From an uncultured Leuconostoc sp. (lineage in GTDB: Bacteria > Bacillota > Bacilli > Lactobacillales > Lactobacillaceae): a stretch of DNA of 31,581 nucleotides. The notes beneath the pieces were generated by a model that was not told the origin of the DNA, did not search any database, and was given only the letters and a program-made list of their open reading frames with translations. The stretch spans positions 1 to 31,581 of the forward strand of contig NZ_CAMJRK010000007.1 in the NCBI RefSeq assembly GCF_946222815.1, written 5' to 3'. A program made the position numbers and the translations under genes. Below are positions 1 to 7,314 of the stretch, in pieces; position 1 is the stretch's first letter, and each line of letters begins with the position of its first letter.

Positions 1-20
1 TATCTCGGATTACGCCCTAG

Positions 21-398
21 AAAGAAAGTAGTCCGGAATTTCAGTATAGGAGCATATCAAGCATTACATCTGCTAAAAAGGCGCAACAATATGTGCCACT
101 GCTATTTCAAGTGATACAATTAAACACCCGTGCCTGTTATACACCGCTTTCCCTGTATAATTTCGCATCACAAAAAATAGTAACAATTGGTGAACAGTAT
201 TTATTGAATTCACCAATATATCAATCTATGTATGCAGAGTTTCGTCAAGCAGTTTTGACACTTTACCCAGATAGCCATCGTGCAAACCTTGAAGCCTTAA
301 ATTACGATTTGCTAAAGAAAGATTTATTTGAAACAACCATATCTCCAGCAATGAAAAAAGCTTATCAACATTATATCGATAAGCAAAAAAACATTTAA
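21..398 (+). pseudogene. 3' part of an unrecognised gene, possibly frameshifted
   Basis: An open frame runs from a stop at 18-20 to the TAA at 396-398. The earliest listed start in it is a GTG at 93 with only a weak purine tract upstream. Coding-like sequence in the same frame continues upstream of that GTG (residues such as SSITSAKKAQQYV), so 93 is probably not the true start. In frame 1 another open stretch enters from the window edge (YLGLRPRKKVV...) and stops at 109-111. A frameshift or nonsense mutation in a larger gene is therefore possible, but sequencing error or a genuine short gene cannot be excluded. I do not recognise the family. The C-terminal residues are soluble-looking, with Tyr- and Leu-rich helices. 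Transcription should end at the hairpin 397-437. Confidence 0.35.
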
Positions 399-437
399 AA
401 ATTACGCTATATTGGTAATCAATATAGCGTAATTTTT
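397..437. terminator. Bidirectional intrinsic terminator
   Basis: Perfect 18-bp inverted repeat (397-414 and 420-437) with a 5-nt loop. The arms begin with five A and end with five T, so it can work on both strands. It lies between the tail of the plus-strand fragment (stop 396-398) and gshA (stop 437-439 on minus), serving convergent transcription. Confidence 0.9.
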
Positions 438-1819
438 TATTCAATTTCTGACGGATACTCAACGTGTCGCCACGGTTGATCAAATATGTTTTTTTGCAGT
501 GTTTCTGCATCCATTGTTTGCCCATCAACTGACTTTTTATATACCCGTAAATGGCTAGTTTGTTCAATCGCTACATCTTGATACATTTGTGCCCGAGTCA
601 TCGCATAATTAACCAGCGAGCCGTTATCAATTAAATCATATAGTTGCGCGGACAATGTCGTATTTGGATTCACAACACGCTGATACAGTTCACGAACAGT
701 AGTTTTAACTTTCGTCGATAGGCCAACATCTGAAACAAACTGTGCTAAATTTTCCATAAAAGTTAACGCCAAGTCCTGGTACTGTGTCATTGATTTTGCT
801 GGTTCTAAAGCTACTGCTTCGTTCATTTCTTCGGCTAATTGTTGGTCTGATTCAACCCAATCATCTGGCATCATAACAAAATACATAATCAGTAAGCGAA
901 TAAAACGAACTGTTGATGACCGAATACCAATTGATGAACTCGGATCTAAGTCTAACATGCGTAACTCAATGTAATCCAATCCGTTTTGACTCATCCCCTG
1001 CAAACCTGGTGTCGATTTGAGTCGAATAGGCCCATGAAATTCAGATTCATTTTGAATGTCATGGTTTTTAATTGCTGCTATGATACTTTTTTCATACCGT
1101 AATACACTTGTATAATCACCACGATAGTCACTAAACAAACCATATTGACGTGATGACCGTAATGATCTAACTGGATAATCTGGCGTACTATCCGTATAAT
1201 AATTTTCTTCTGCAACAGGCGCTGCACCAAACAAGTAAGTTAGCAACCAGCGATATGTCACAAATCCATGAATGATTTTTTCAAATAATACGTTCTGTAA
1301 TGCAGCTTTTGTTGGATATTTGGTTAATGTATAAGCATGTAATGAGTCAATAAGAGCATGATTAAAACTAATATTAACATGCACACCTGTAGGTAAAGCA
1401 CGACGAATATCATGACGTTGCAGCCATCCTTGGTAATACTGCGCTTTTTCAGCTGTTACTTGCGCCATTTTAATCGTGCTCAAATCAGTTGGCAACTGAG
1501 GTGGTAACGATAGTGGCCATAGCAATTCATCATCATTTAACGAGGCACGTAAGGTATGGTTCAAAGCAGTGAGATAGCGAACAGATTCTGCTGCGTTACC
1601 GGCAGTCGGTGTAATCACTTCGCTTTGTGCATTAAAAAAATCATTTTTAATATGGCTGTTTTGCTGTTGATCGCCTAATTCTTCAGGAAAATCTCGCGTG
1701 GTAAATTTTCCGTTTTTAAACACGCGATGCATTTCGACCTCGATACCCATATTGACATCCATGAGTGTTGTTTCTAAATCTTGCTCTAAAATAAGTTTAC
1801 CAAGATCACTAAGATCCAT
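437..1819 (-). CDS. gshA: Glutamate-cysteine ligase (gamma-glutamylcysteine synthetase)
   Basis: 460 residues. It should join glutamate and cysteine with ATP to give gamma-glutamylcysteine, the first step of glutathione synthesis, in the cytosol. Visible family signatures are GIEVEMHRV at residues 25-33, VITPTAG around 69-74, LLWPLSLPP at 99-107, TGVHVNISF at 144-152 and YIELRMLDLDP at 283-293, which match the GshA half of the bifunctional GshF enzymes of lactic bacteria. The protein stops at 460 residues, so the C-terminal ATP-grasp (GshB-like) half of GshF is absent. Either a separate synthetase exists or gamma-glutamylcysteine is the end product. The ATG at 1819 follows an AGGAGT ribosome site. 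It is the last gene of the oppA operon, 45 nt after the amidohydrolase stop, and ends at the 397-437 terminator. Confidence 0.88.
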   Translation of the reverse strand: MDLSDLGKLILEQDLETTLMDVNMGIEVEMHRVFKNGKFTTRDFPEELGDQQQNSHIKNDFFNAQSEVITPTAGNAAESVRYLTALNHTLRASLNDDELLWPLSLPPQLPTDLSTIKMAQVTAEKAQYYQGWLQRHDIRRALPTGVHVNISFNHALIDSLHAYTLTKYPTKAALQNVLFEKIIHGFVTYRWLLTYLFGAAPVAEENYYTDSTPDYPVRSLRSSRQYGLFSDYRGDYTSVLRYEKSIIAAIKNHDIQNESEFHGPIRLKSTPGLQGMSQNGLDYIELRMLDLDPSSSIGIRSSTVRFIRLLIMYFVMMPDDWVESDQQLAEEMNEAVALEPAKSMTQYQDLALTFMENLAQFVSDVGLSTKVKTTVRELYQRVVNPNTTLSAQLYDLIDNGSLVNYAMTRAQMYQDVAIEQTSHLRVYKKSVDGQTMDAETLQKNIFDQPWRHVEYPSEIE

Positions 1820-1864
1820 ATTTTTACTCCTGACTAATCTCTAAGCTATTCAAAATATAGCTAT

Positions 1865-3127
1865 TTATATTGCTGCAGTTTTTATTTCAAAATGGGCCGC
1901 CGTCTTAGCAACGTTATGAGGCACATTTGCTACTGCTTGTCCATGTTGAAACACCCATTTATCAACTTGTTGCATGGCAGTCATATCGACGATTGGATTG
2001 GATTTTGTGACAATGATATCAGCATACTTACCAACACTAATGTCACCATAATCAGCATCAATACTCATCATTTTGGCCGCATTAATCGTTGCTGATTGCA
2101 TGACTTGTTGCGGTGTCATATGACCATATTCGACCATCATTGCCATTTCGACAGCACTCTCTTCACCAAACCCATTAAACGGTGTACCAGAATCAGTACC
2201 CATAACGATATTAACACCAGCGGCAGCTGCACGTGCAATGCTTTTTTGATGTGCTTCCCAATGTGTCATGGCACGTTGAATCATCCAGTAAGGGACATCT
2301 TCTGGTCGATCAATAATACGCTTCATTGCAATCATGGTTGGCACAACTGATGTGCCGTGCTTTTTCAACATATCAATGGCTTCATCATCAATGTGAAAAG
2401 CATGCTCAATTGAATCAACACCTGCACGAATCGCGATTTTTATCCCTTCTGACCCTTGCGCATGTGCGGCAACTTTAATACCTTTTTTATGCGCTTCGAC
2501 AACACCAGCATGAATTTCATCTTCGTTTAGTTGTACTTGATCTGGTGTTTCAAAATCACCGGCACTAACGCCACCTGTCACCATGAATTTAATGATTTGT
2601 GCGCCATTTTTAATTGCCTGACGCACTGTTTTACGAACGTCATCGACACCGTCAACTTCGTAACCATTGTCACTACCATGCCCACCTGTCATTGAAAAAG
2701 TTCGACCCGAAGCAATCATCATTGGTCCTTGTATTTGACCTGCTGCCTGCATTCTAGCTATTTCAATATCTGTCATATGTGAGGTGCCTACATTTCGCAC
2801 AACTGTCACACCGTTTTTAAGCATATTTTGCATATTGCTGACGGCCGTGATAACACCGCGCACATGTTCTGCTTCAGAATGCACGCCAAACTCTGGTTTG
2901 CCAAATTGATTGTTAACATCAGAATCAATATGAACGTGAGCATTAATCATGCCTGGCATCATGTATTGACCTTGACCATTAATTGTATGATCTGCCTGTG
3001 GTCCTTCACCTTGACCAACCGATATATACCGTCCCGTGGTATTATCAATCACAGCATAACGATTATCATCGAAATCACCTGTTTGTGCGTTGAAACCATA
3101 AAAATGATTAAATTTAGTCGTTGTCAT
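1865..3127 (-). CDS. Metal-dependent amidohydrolase (imidazolonepropionase/Xaa-Pro dipeptidase-like)
   Basis: 420 residues, cytosolic, no signal peptide. The amidohydrolase-superfamily metal site is complete: H-V-H at residues 64-66, a candidate carbamylated lysine K180 (in IIKFMVTGG), H222 (AHAQG), H242 (IEHAFHID) and D312 (MGTDSG). The overall pattern resembles the branch annotated as imidazolonepropionase-like or Xaa-Pro/Xaa-Arg dipeptidases. Real substrates in that branch vary, so I do not assign one. The ATG at 3127 has AGGAG seven nt upstream. It lies between an oligopeptide-binding protein and gshA, and the context suggests hydrolysis of an imported peptide or N-acyl amino acid. A palindrome without a U-tract (3147-3172) separates it from oppA. 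Confidence 0.8.
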   Translation of the reverse strand: MTTTKFNHFYGFNAQTGDFDDNRYAVIDNTTGRYISVGQGEGPQADHTINGQGQYMMPGMINAHVHIDSDVNNQFGKPEFGVHSEAEHVRGVITAVSNMQNMLKNGVTVVRNVGTSHMTDIEIARMQAAGQIQGPMMIASGRTFSMTGGHGSDNGYEVDGVDDVRKTVRQAIKNGAQIIKFMVTGGVSAGDFETPDQVQLNEDEIHAGVVEAHKKGIKVAAHAQGSEGIKIAIRAGVDSIEHAFHIDDEAIDMLKKHGTSVVPTMIAMKRIIDRPEDVPYWMIQRAMTHWEAHQKSIARAAAAGVNIVMGTDSGTPFNGFGEESAVEMAMMVEYGHMTPQQVMQSATINAAKMMSIDADYGDISVGKYADIIVTKSNPIVDMTAMQQVDKWVFQHGQAVANVPHNVAKTAAHFEIKTAAI

Positions 3128-3146
3128 ATTATTCTCCTATTTTTTC

Positions 3147-3172
3147 ATTGAGGCATCATATGATGCCTCAAT
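3147..3172. repeat. 26-bp perfect palindrome between oppA and the amidohydrolase gene
   Basis: Fully self-complementary sequence centred at 3159/3160, containing the oppA stop codon (3168-3170). On the minus strand, which is the transcribed direction, it is preceded and followed by A-rich sequence rather than a U-tract, so it should not terminate the operon. It could instead stabilise or define the 3' end of a processed oppA mRNA, or tune the relative levels of oppA and downstream genes. Confidence 0.7.
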
Positions 3173-4787
3173 TTTTCCAATACATGTCCTGATACGCGGC
3201 TGAATGAAAGGCATTAGCTTTAAAGCCACCAATTTTATCTGACACGACACTTGCATTCATCGGTTGATAAATTGGAATCATATAGGCTTTTATTTGTGTG
3301 AAATATTTGTTTGCTGCCTGTAATGTTTTATAACGCTGACTCGCATCAGTTACTTGATCGTTAGCAGCTTTCAGCAAGCCATCATAAGTTGCATCTGATA
3401 CTTTTGAAAAATTCAAGCCATAACCTGTTTGGCCAATGACTAACGGGAAAGTAGCGTCGGCAACATCAACACTAAGGCCCATATTTACCATATCAAAGTT
3501 TTGTTTTAAGACCTCTGAAACGACTTGACCATGTGGTTCGTATGCCATATTAATAGTTAAACCCTTAAATAATTGCTCAGCAGCATATTGAATGTACGCA
3601 CCAACCGCCTTACTTGTTGTGTCATCATCAAACGTCATACTTAATGTCACTGATTGGCGCCCTATTTCTTTTTGGTATGTTGCCCACTCAGCTTGTGCTT
3701 TCTTTTTATTCACCTTAAATTGCGTACCTGCATCTTGATTAAAGTCAGAACCAGTCGTTGGATTTACCATTACACCTGAAGGTACTGCGTTAGATTGTGC
3801 TATCGACCCATCTTTCATGACATGATTTGCAATTTCATCACGATCAATCATATAACCAAAAGCCTGACGCAAATGTTCATTATTAGTTTTGCTACTCGTT
3901 TCATTAAAATAAATTCCTCGAACAACTGCTTGCGGTACCGCTCGATAATCTTTATTTTTTTTGTAAGCAGCAATGTATTCATCTGATAATTGTGCAATGT
4001 CTAGATGTTTATTTTTAAATTCACCAGCAGCTGTCATAGGTGTTTTAATGACTCTTGTATGAATTTCATTGATTTTAACGTGCTTGTCGTGCCAGTACTG
4101 GCTATTTTTGATCAACGAGAAACTCGTATTTGTCCCTGTCCAATTCGACATTGTGTAGGCACCATTTGTCACCATATATTTCGATGCTGTGCCGTATTTT
4201 TGTCCCCATTCTTGATATTTTTTTGTGTTAACAGGAATAATTGTTGTTGCTAATTGATCAAACCAAGGCGTTGGTTGTGATAATGTCACCACGACTGTTT
4301 GTTTATCAGGTGCTGTTACACCAATTTTATCTGGTGCTAGTTTTCCTGAATGTACTAAATCATAATTTTTGATGACACTAATGGCATCAGCTGAAGCTTG
4401 TGATTTCGTTTTGGGATCTGCTGTTTTCTCAATGGCAGTCATAAAATCATTGGCAGTGACACGGTCACCATTTGACCATCTCGCGTTATCTCTAATTTTG
4501 AAGGTATATACTGTCCCATTTTTTGTGGGTTTAACTATATTTTCAGCCATAGCTGGCACAATTTTATTCTTTTCATATCGATAAAGTCCTTCATAAACCT
4601 GATCTTGAACTTGCTCAGAGTATATGTCTGTCGTCATGATTGGATTCATTGTCACTGGTTCTGACTTCATCATCACTTGTAAAATTTTATTTTTAGAAGC
4701 ATCATTTTTATTTTTTACTGTTACCCCTATACTCGCAATGGCAATCACAATAATACTTGTGGCAATAATTTTCGTTCTTGTTTTCAT
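3168..4787 (-). CDS. Oligopeptide ABC transporter substrate-binding protein (OppA-like, SBP family 5)
   Basis: 539 residues. It has the family 5 pattern: MNPIMTTD near the mature N-terminus, YEGLYRY, ARWSNGDRVTANDF, and later LRQAFGYMIDRDEI. It should capture peptides outside the membrane and hand them to an ABC permease, but no permease or ATPase genes are in this window, so it is an orphan binding protein. The N-terminus has Lys/Arg followed by one hydrophobic segment (about residues 7-24), and there is no cysteine for lipidation. It is therefore predicted to be held by an uncleaved anchor, or secreted, instead of being a classical lipoprotein. The start ATG at 4787 has AAGGGAG about 13 nt upstream and GGA closer in. 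It is preceded by a leader peptide and terminator (4819-4998) and followed by the amidohydrolase and gshA genes. Confidence 0.88.
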   Translation of the reverse strand: MKTRTKIIATSIIVIAIASIGVTVKNKNDASKNKILQVMMKSEPVTMNPIMTTDIYSEQVQDQVYEGLYRYEKNKIVPAMAENIVKPTKNGTVYTFKIRDNARWSNGDRVTANDFMTAIEKTADPKTKSQASADAISVIKNYDLVHSGKLAPDKIGVTAPDKQTVVVTLSQPTPWFDQLATTIIPVNTKKYQEWGQKYGTASKYMVTNGAYTMSNWTGTNTSFSLIKNSQYWHDKHVKINEIHTRVIKTPMTAAGEFKNKHLDIAQLSDEYIAAYKKNKDYRAVPQAVVRGIYFNETSSKTNNEHLRQAFGYMIDRDEIANHVMKDGSIAQSNAVPSGVMVNPTTGSDFNQDAGTQFKVNKKKAQAEWATYQKEIGRQSVTLSMTFDDDTTSKAVGAYIQYAAEQLFKGLTINMAYEPHGQVVSEVLKQNFDMVNMGLSVDVADATFPLVIGQTGYGLNFSKVSDATYDGLLKAANDQVTDASQRYKTLQAANKYFTQIKAYMIPIYQPMNASVVSDKIGGFKANAFHSAAYQDMYWKN

Positions 4788-4818
4788 AATGTCCTATACT
4801 CCCTTGAAAATAGAAAAA

Positions 4819-4847
4819 GACCATCCAGTGTCTCATACTGGATAGTC
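4819..4847 (-). terminator. Attenuator-type intrinsic terminator in front of oppA
   Basis: On the transcribed minus strand an 11-bp stem (one G-U pair) with a 7-nt loop is followed by five U. It sits between the leader peptide (stop 4921) and the oppA ribosome site, inside the transcript. Its 5' arm carries UCCAGU (4842-4837), complementary to ACUGGA at 4885-4880, a segment partly held in the upstream hairpin 4882-4903. This gives a mutually exclusive pairing typical of attenuators. Confidence 0.8.
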
Positions 4848-4881
4848 TCTTAGTGATAATTGTTCACAGGGGTCTCATCTC

Positions 4882-4903
4882 CAGTCGCTTATAATAGCGA
4901 CTG
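4882..4903 (-). promoter_or_regulatory. Leader hairpin (candidate anti-antiterminator)
   Basis: Eight-bp stem (4882-4889 with 4896-4903) and 6-nt loop in the oppA leader RNA. Its 3' arm includes ACUG of the ACUGGA segment that could open the terminator by pairing with 4837-4842. A further possible pairing joins UCAACC inside the leader ORF (4943-4938) with GGUUGA just after it (4916-4911). Confidence 0.55.
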
Positions 4904-4920
4904 AAAATAATCAACCGCAG

Positions 4921-4998
4921 TCACTTAAAAGTGTTGAGGTTGAGGAGGAGAACTTGAAATGCCTTTTGGTTTTGCAACTGAATCGTATTCATCATCAT
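4921..4998 (-). CDS. Leu-codon-rich leader peptide of the oppA operon (25 aa)
   Basis: Short ORF with a very good ribosome site (AAGGGAG at 5011-5005, 6-nt spacer) and three consecutive ATG codons. The peptide starts MMMNTIQLQNQ. Near its end are the codons CTC CTC CTC AAC CTC AAC (residues 17-22), four leucines read by a codon that is uncommon in such an A+T-rich genome. It ends in TGA at 4921-4923, before two hairpins, the second being a true terminator. The position, size, SD strength and clustered codons match leader peptides used for ribosome-mediated attenuation. A secreted peptide signal is less likely because no signal-like segment or export gene is present. Function is inferred from architecture only. 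Confidence 0.7.
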   Translation of the reverse strand: MMMNTIQLQNQKAFQVLLLNLNTFK

Positions 4999-5024
4999 TT
5001 TGTTCTCCCTTTTGTTTGTTGTAT

Positions 5025-5055
5025 ATTATAATACACCTTTCATTTTAAAAAGCAA
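5025..5055 (-). promoter_or_regulatory. Promoter of the oppA leader-operon
   Basis: Minus-strand TTGCTT (5055-5050) and TATAAT (5030-5025) are 19 nt apart; an overlapping TATTAT gives a 16-nt spacer. Transcription would start near 5018, giving a leader of about 230 nt before the oppA ATG. Confidence 0.6.
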
Positions 5056-5133
5056 TATTTTCATAAAACTAATTTAAAAATTATAAACAGGCTTTATTCC
5101 CTTGTTTTAATTATATACGCTAATAAAAGCAAC

Positions 5134-6147
5134 TTATTTTAAGTTACCATCTGTTAGTACCATAGAACTTGAGTGACCAGGCCCCCCACGTTGTGGATCA
5201 AACTGTCGTATCGCTGCATTCACTGCATGTGGTGCTTCACCAAATCCAATAGCGATTAAATCAGACTTACCAGGATAATGGCTCGCATCCCCGACAGCAA
5301 AAACGCCTGGTACACTAGTTTGCATCTCTTGATTTACCTTAAAGACTTGTCCAGAAATTTCTGGCTGGATGGCCCAGCCTTGAATTGTTTTACTTTCTGA
5401 AATAAACCCATAATTAATAATTAAATCATCAACCACTATATTATTAACGATATCATTATCTTTTACTTGCGCTAAAGTAATTTTTAGTTGCCCGTTTTTT
5501 TGCTTTTCAATATGACTTATTTTTTTGGGCGTTTCTTGTATGACTGTTGACTGCTCTAACGCCAGCACACTTTGTTCCATCGCACGAAATTTATCACGGC
5601 GATGAATAATGGTAGTCGAGCTGGTAATATCGTTCAACATCGTTGCCATATCCACAGCAGAGTCACCACCCCCAGCAATGGCGACATGATGATTAGCAAA
5701 ATCTTGTTTGTGCATCACAAAATAATGCACACCTTGACCCACAAGTTCATCGACACCGTCAACTTGCATTTTACGTGGTTCAAATGCACCCTTACCAGTT
5801 GTGATAATCACCGTTTTGGCTTGAAATGGCTCACCAATATCCGTCGTTACTGTGAATAAGTCACCGGATTGTTCAACATTAACCACAGTTGTTTCTGTTT
5901 TAATATCTACTGGAAATAGATGTAATTGTTTATCTAATTCTGTAATAAACGCTGCGCCTTTAATACCAGAAAAGCCAGCAACATCTAAAATCGTTTTTTC
6001 AGGGTAAAGTGCCGTGACTTGGCCACCCAGCGTTGCCAAACTCTCGACTAACACCGTTTTAACGTGACGTAAACTGGCGTAAAAAGCCGTGAACATGCCC
6101 ACTGGGCCACCACCAATAACTGCAATATCATATACTTCTTGTTTCAT
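5134..6147 (-). CDS. Ferredoxin/flavodoxin-NADP+ reductase, thioredoxin-reductase-like type
   Basis: 337 residues from the ATG at 6147. FAD-binding GGGPVG at residues 12-17, NADPH-binding GGGDSAVD at 159-166 and the FAD-contacting GVFAVGDAS around 281-289 are clear. The redox CxxC of true thioredoxin reductases, which would lie before GGGDSAVD, is missing (HYFVMHKQDF instead), so it belongs with the YumC-like ferredoxin-NADP+ reductases. It moves electrons between NADPH and a ferredoxin or flavodoxin. Start choice: the ATG at 6147 matches the family N-terminus (MKQEVYDIAVIGGG), but the only SD-like AAAAGGA lies 15 nt upstream; an in-frame GTG at 6159 is close to it. An extended -10 promoter is at 6192-6200. 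Confidence 0.85.
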   Translation of the reverse strand: MKQEVYDIAVIGGGPVGMFTAFYASLRHVKTVLVESLATLGGQVTALYPEKTILDVAGFSGIKGAAFITELDKQLHLFPVDIKTETTVVNVEQSGDLFTVTTDIGEPFQAKTVIITTGKGAFEPRKMQVDGVDELVGQGVHYFVMHKQDFANHHVAIAGGGDSAVDMATMLNDITSSTTIIHRRDKFRAMEQSVLALEQSTVIQETPKKISHIEKQKNGQLKITLAQVKDNDIVNNIVVDDLIINYGFISESKTIQGWAIQPEISGQVFKVNQEMQTSVPGVFAVGDASHYPGKSDLIAIGFGEAPHAVNAAIRQFDPQRGGPGHSSSMVLTDGNLK

Positions 6148-6191
6148 AAGGGAGAACACATATCCTTTTAACGACACTATTTTACCTTATT

Positions 6192-6200
6192 ATTATATCA
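6192..6200 (-). promoter_or_regulatory. Extended -10 promoter for the NADP reductase gene
   Basis: Minus strand TGATATAAT, an exact extended -10 element, about 45 nt upstream of the ATG at 6147. Predicted start near 6185. Confidence 0.6.
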
Positions 6201-6265
6201 CGCGCTTTTGATACAATTTTTTTCTATAGTCGGTATAATAGAATTATTAGTTAAATGGAGGGAAT

Positions 6266-6319
6266 GTGTTTATAAATATTAATCTAAACACAAAAAAATT
6301 ATGGCTCAGAAAAAAATGA
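6266..6319 (+). CDS. Possible 17-codon leader ORF coupled to the nucleoside hydrolase
   Basis: GTG at 6266 directly follows the strongest SD in the area (GGAGGG at 6257-6262, short 3-nt spacer). The frame reads 17 codons and its TGA (6317-6319) overlaps ATG 6316-6318, the sixth codon of the nucleoside hydrolase frame, as ATGA. Neither the ATG at 6301 nor that at 6316 has its own SD, so re-initiation after this ORF would explain how the enzyme is translated. It could also be chance or the remains of a shifted N-terminus. Confidence 0.4.
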   Translation: MFININLNTKKLWLRKK

Positions 6320-7260
6320 TTCTTGATCTCGATACCGGTATTGATGATGCACTGGCATTAGCCTATGCTGTTGGTGATCCAACTATTGATCTTATTGGTA
6401 TTATTTCAAGTTATGGTAACACATTAATTGAAACAGCAGCACAAAATTCACTGAACTTATTGCACTTACTTGGTGCTGATGATGTGCCAGTATTTATTGG
6501 TGAAAGTCATTCGTCAACCACTGATCATTTTGATGTGATGCCCATTTCACAGCTTATTCATGGTAAAAATGGTATTGGCGAGGTTATATTAGAAAATTCA
6601 CCGCGTGCGGTTGAGACACAGTCTGGCGTTGATTTCTTGATTGCCGCTGCCCATCAATACGCAGATGATTTAATCTTTATCCCTACTGGTCCGCTCACTA
6701 ATTTGGCAACTGCCATTAAAAAAGATCCGGAAGTGGCCACGCTTATTGGCAATACAACCTTGATGGGCGGTGCCTTGACAGTGCCTGGCAATGTGACGCC
6801 ATTTACTGAAGCTAACATTCATCAAGACCCTGAAGATGCTGATTATGCCTTTACCCATCAAAAAAACTTAACAATGGTCGGCTTAGATGTCACATTACGC
6901 ACACTCTTGACCAAAAAAGAAACAGCTGCTTGGCGTGCCTTAAATACGACAGCTGCTGATAAATTTGCTGAATTAATGGATTTTTATATCGATGCTTATT
7001 CAAACCTTGGTATTGATAAAAAAGGTGCTGCATTACATGATCCATTAGCCGTAGCTGTGGGCATTGATCCAACATATGTCACGACATTACCCTTATCTAT
7101 GCGTGTGACATACGATCAAAAAAGTGGTGATTACGGTCGAACAATTGGTGATAAAGATAAACTGCTCGAACCAACAACTTCAAAAGCTGCAGTATTAGTT
7201 GATACTGACCGTTTTGTTAATGATTTTCAAACATTGATGCTTTCTGTGTTAAAACAATGA
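6301..7260 (+). CDS. Inosine-uridine-preferring nucleoside hydrolase
   Basis: 319 residues from ATG 6301, or 314 from ATG 6316. It splits ribonucleosides into base and ribose in the cytosol (nucleoside salvage). Family marks: the N-terminal Asp cluster (ILDLDTGIDDALA, residues 7-19), NIHQDPEDA at 172-180 and the metal-binding HDP at 246-248. Length is normal for the family. The family usually begins right at the ILDxDxG strand, which favours the start at 6316, where the ATG overlaps the stop of an upstream 17-codon ORF. A TATAAT at 6234-6239 is a likely -10 without a well-spaced -35. Single gene, ending at a strong terminator. Substrate preference cannot be read from sequence. Confidence 0.87.
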   Translation: MAQKKMILDLDTGIDDALALAYAVGDPTIDLIGIISSYGNTLIETAAQNSLNLLHLLGADDVPVFIGESHSSTTDHFDVMPISQLIHGKNGIGEVILENSPRAVETQSGVDFLIAAAHQYADDLIFIPTGPLTNLATAIKKDPEVATLIGNTTLMGGALTVPGNVTPFTEANIHQDPEDADYAFTHQKNLTMVGLDVTLRTLLTKKETAAWRALNTTAADKFAELMDFYIDAYSNLGIDKKGAALHDPLAVAVGIDPTYVTTLPLSMRVTYDQKSGDYGRTIGDKDKLLEPTTSKAAVLVDTDRFVNDFQTLMLSVLKQ

Positions 7261-7308
7261 TATAAAAAAGGCGGCAAAAATATTAAAATTTTTGCCGCCT
7301 TTTTTATA
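7261..7308. terminator. Bidirectional intrinsic terminator
   Basis: Long uninterrupted stem (7261-7281 with 7288-7308, GGCGGC core) flanked by A6 and T6. It ends the nucleoside hydrolase gene on plus and proA on minus (stop 7315). Confidence 0.93.
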
Positions 7309-7314
7309 TCGATA

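Noticed and set aside
3147..3172. Terminator ending the oppA transcript
   Set aside because: The T-run follows the stem only on the plus strand, where no gene ends; on minus the tail is A-rich.
4921..4998. Peptide pheromone gene
   Set aside because: No signal-like hydrophobic segment, export gene or adjacent Rgg-type regulator; the terminator right behind it favours a leader peptide.
4800..5010. T-box riboswitch in the oppA leader
   Set aside because: No AGGGUGGNACCGCG-like T-box sequence or specifier-loop arrangement is visible; the SD plus leader ORF fits ribosome-mediated attenuation better.
5134..6147. Thioredoxin reductase
   Set aside because: The redox-active CxxC pair is missing before the NADPH-binding motif, so it is a ferredoxin/flavodoxin reductase type.
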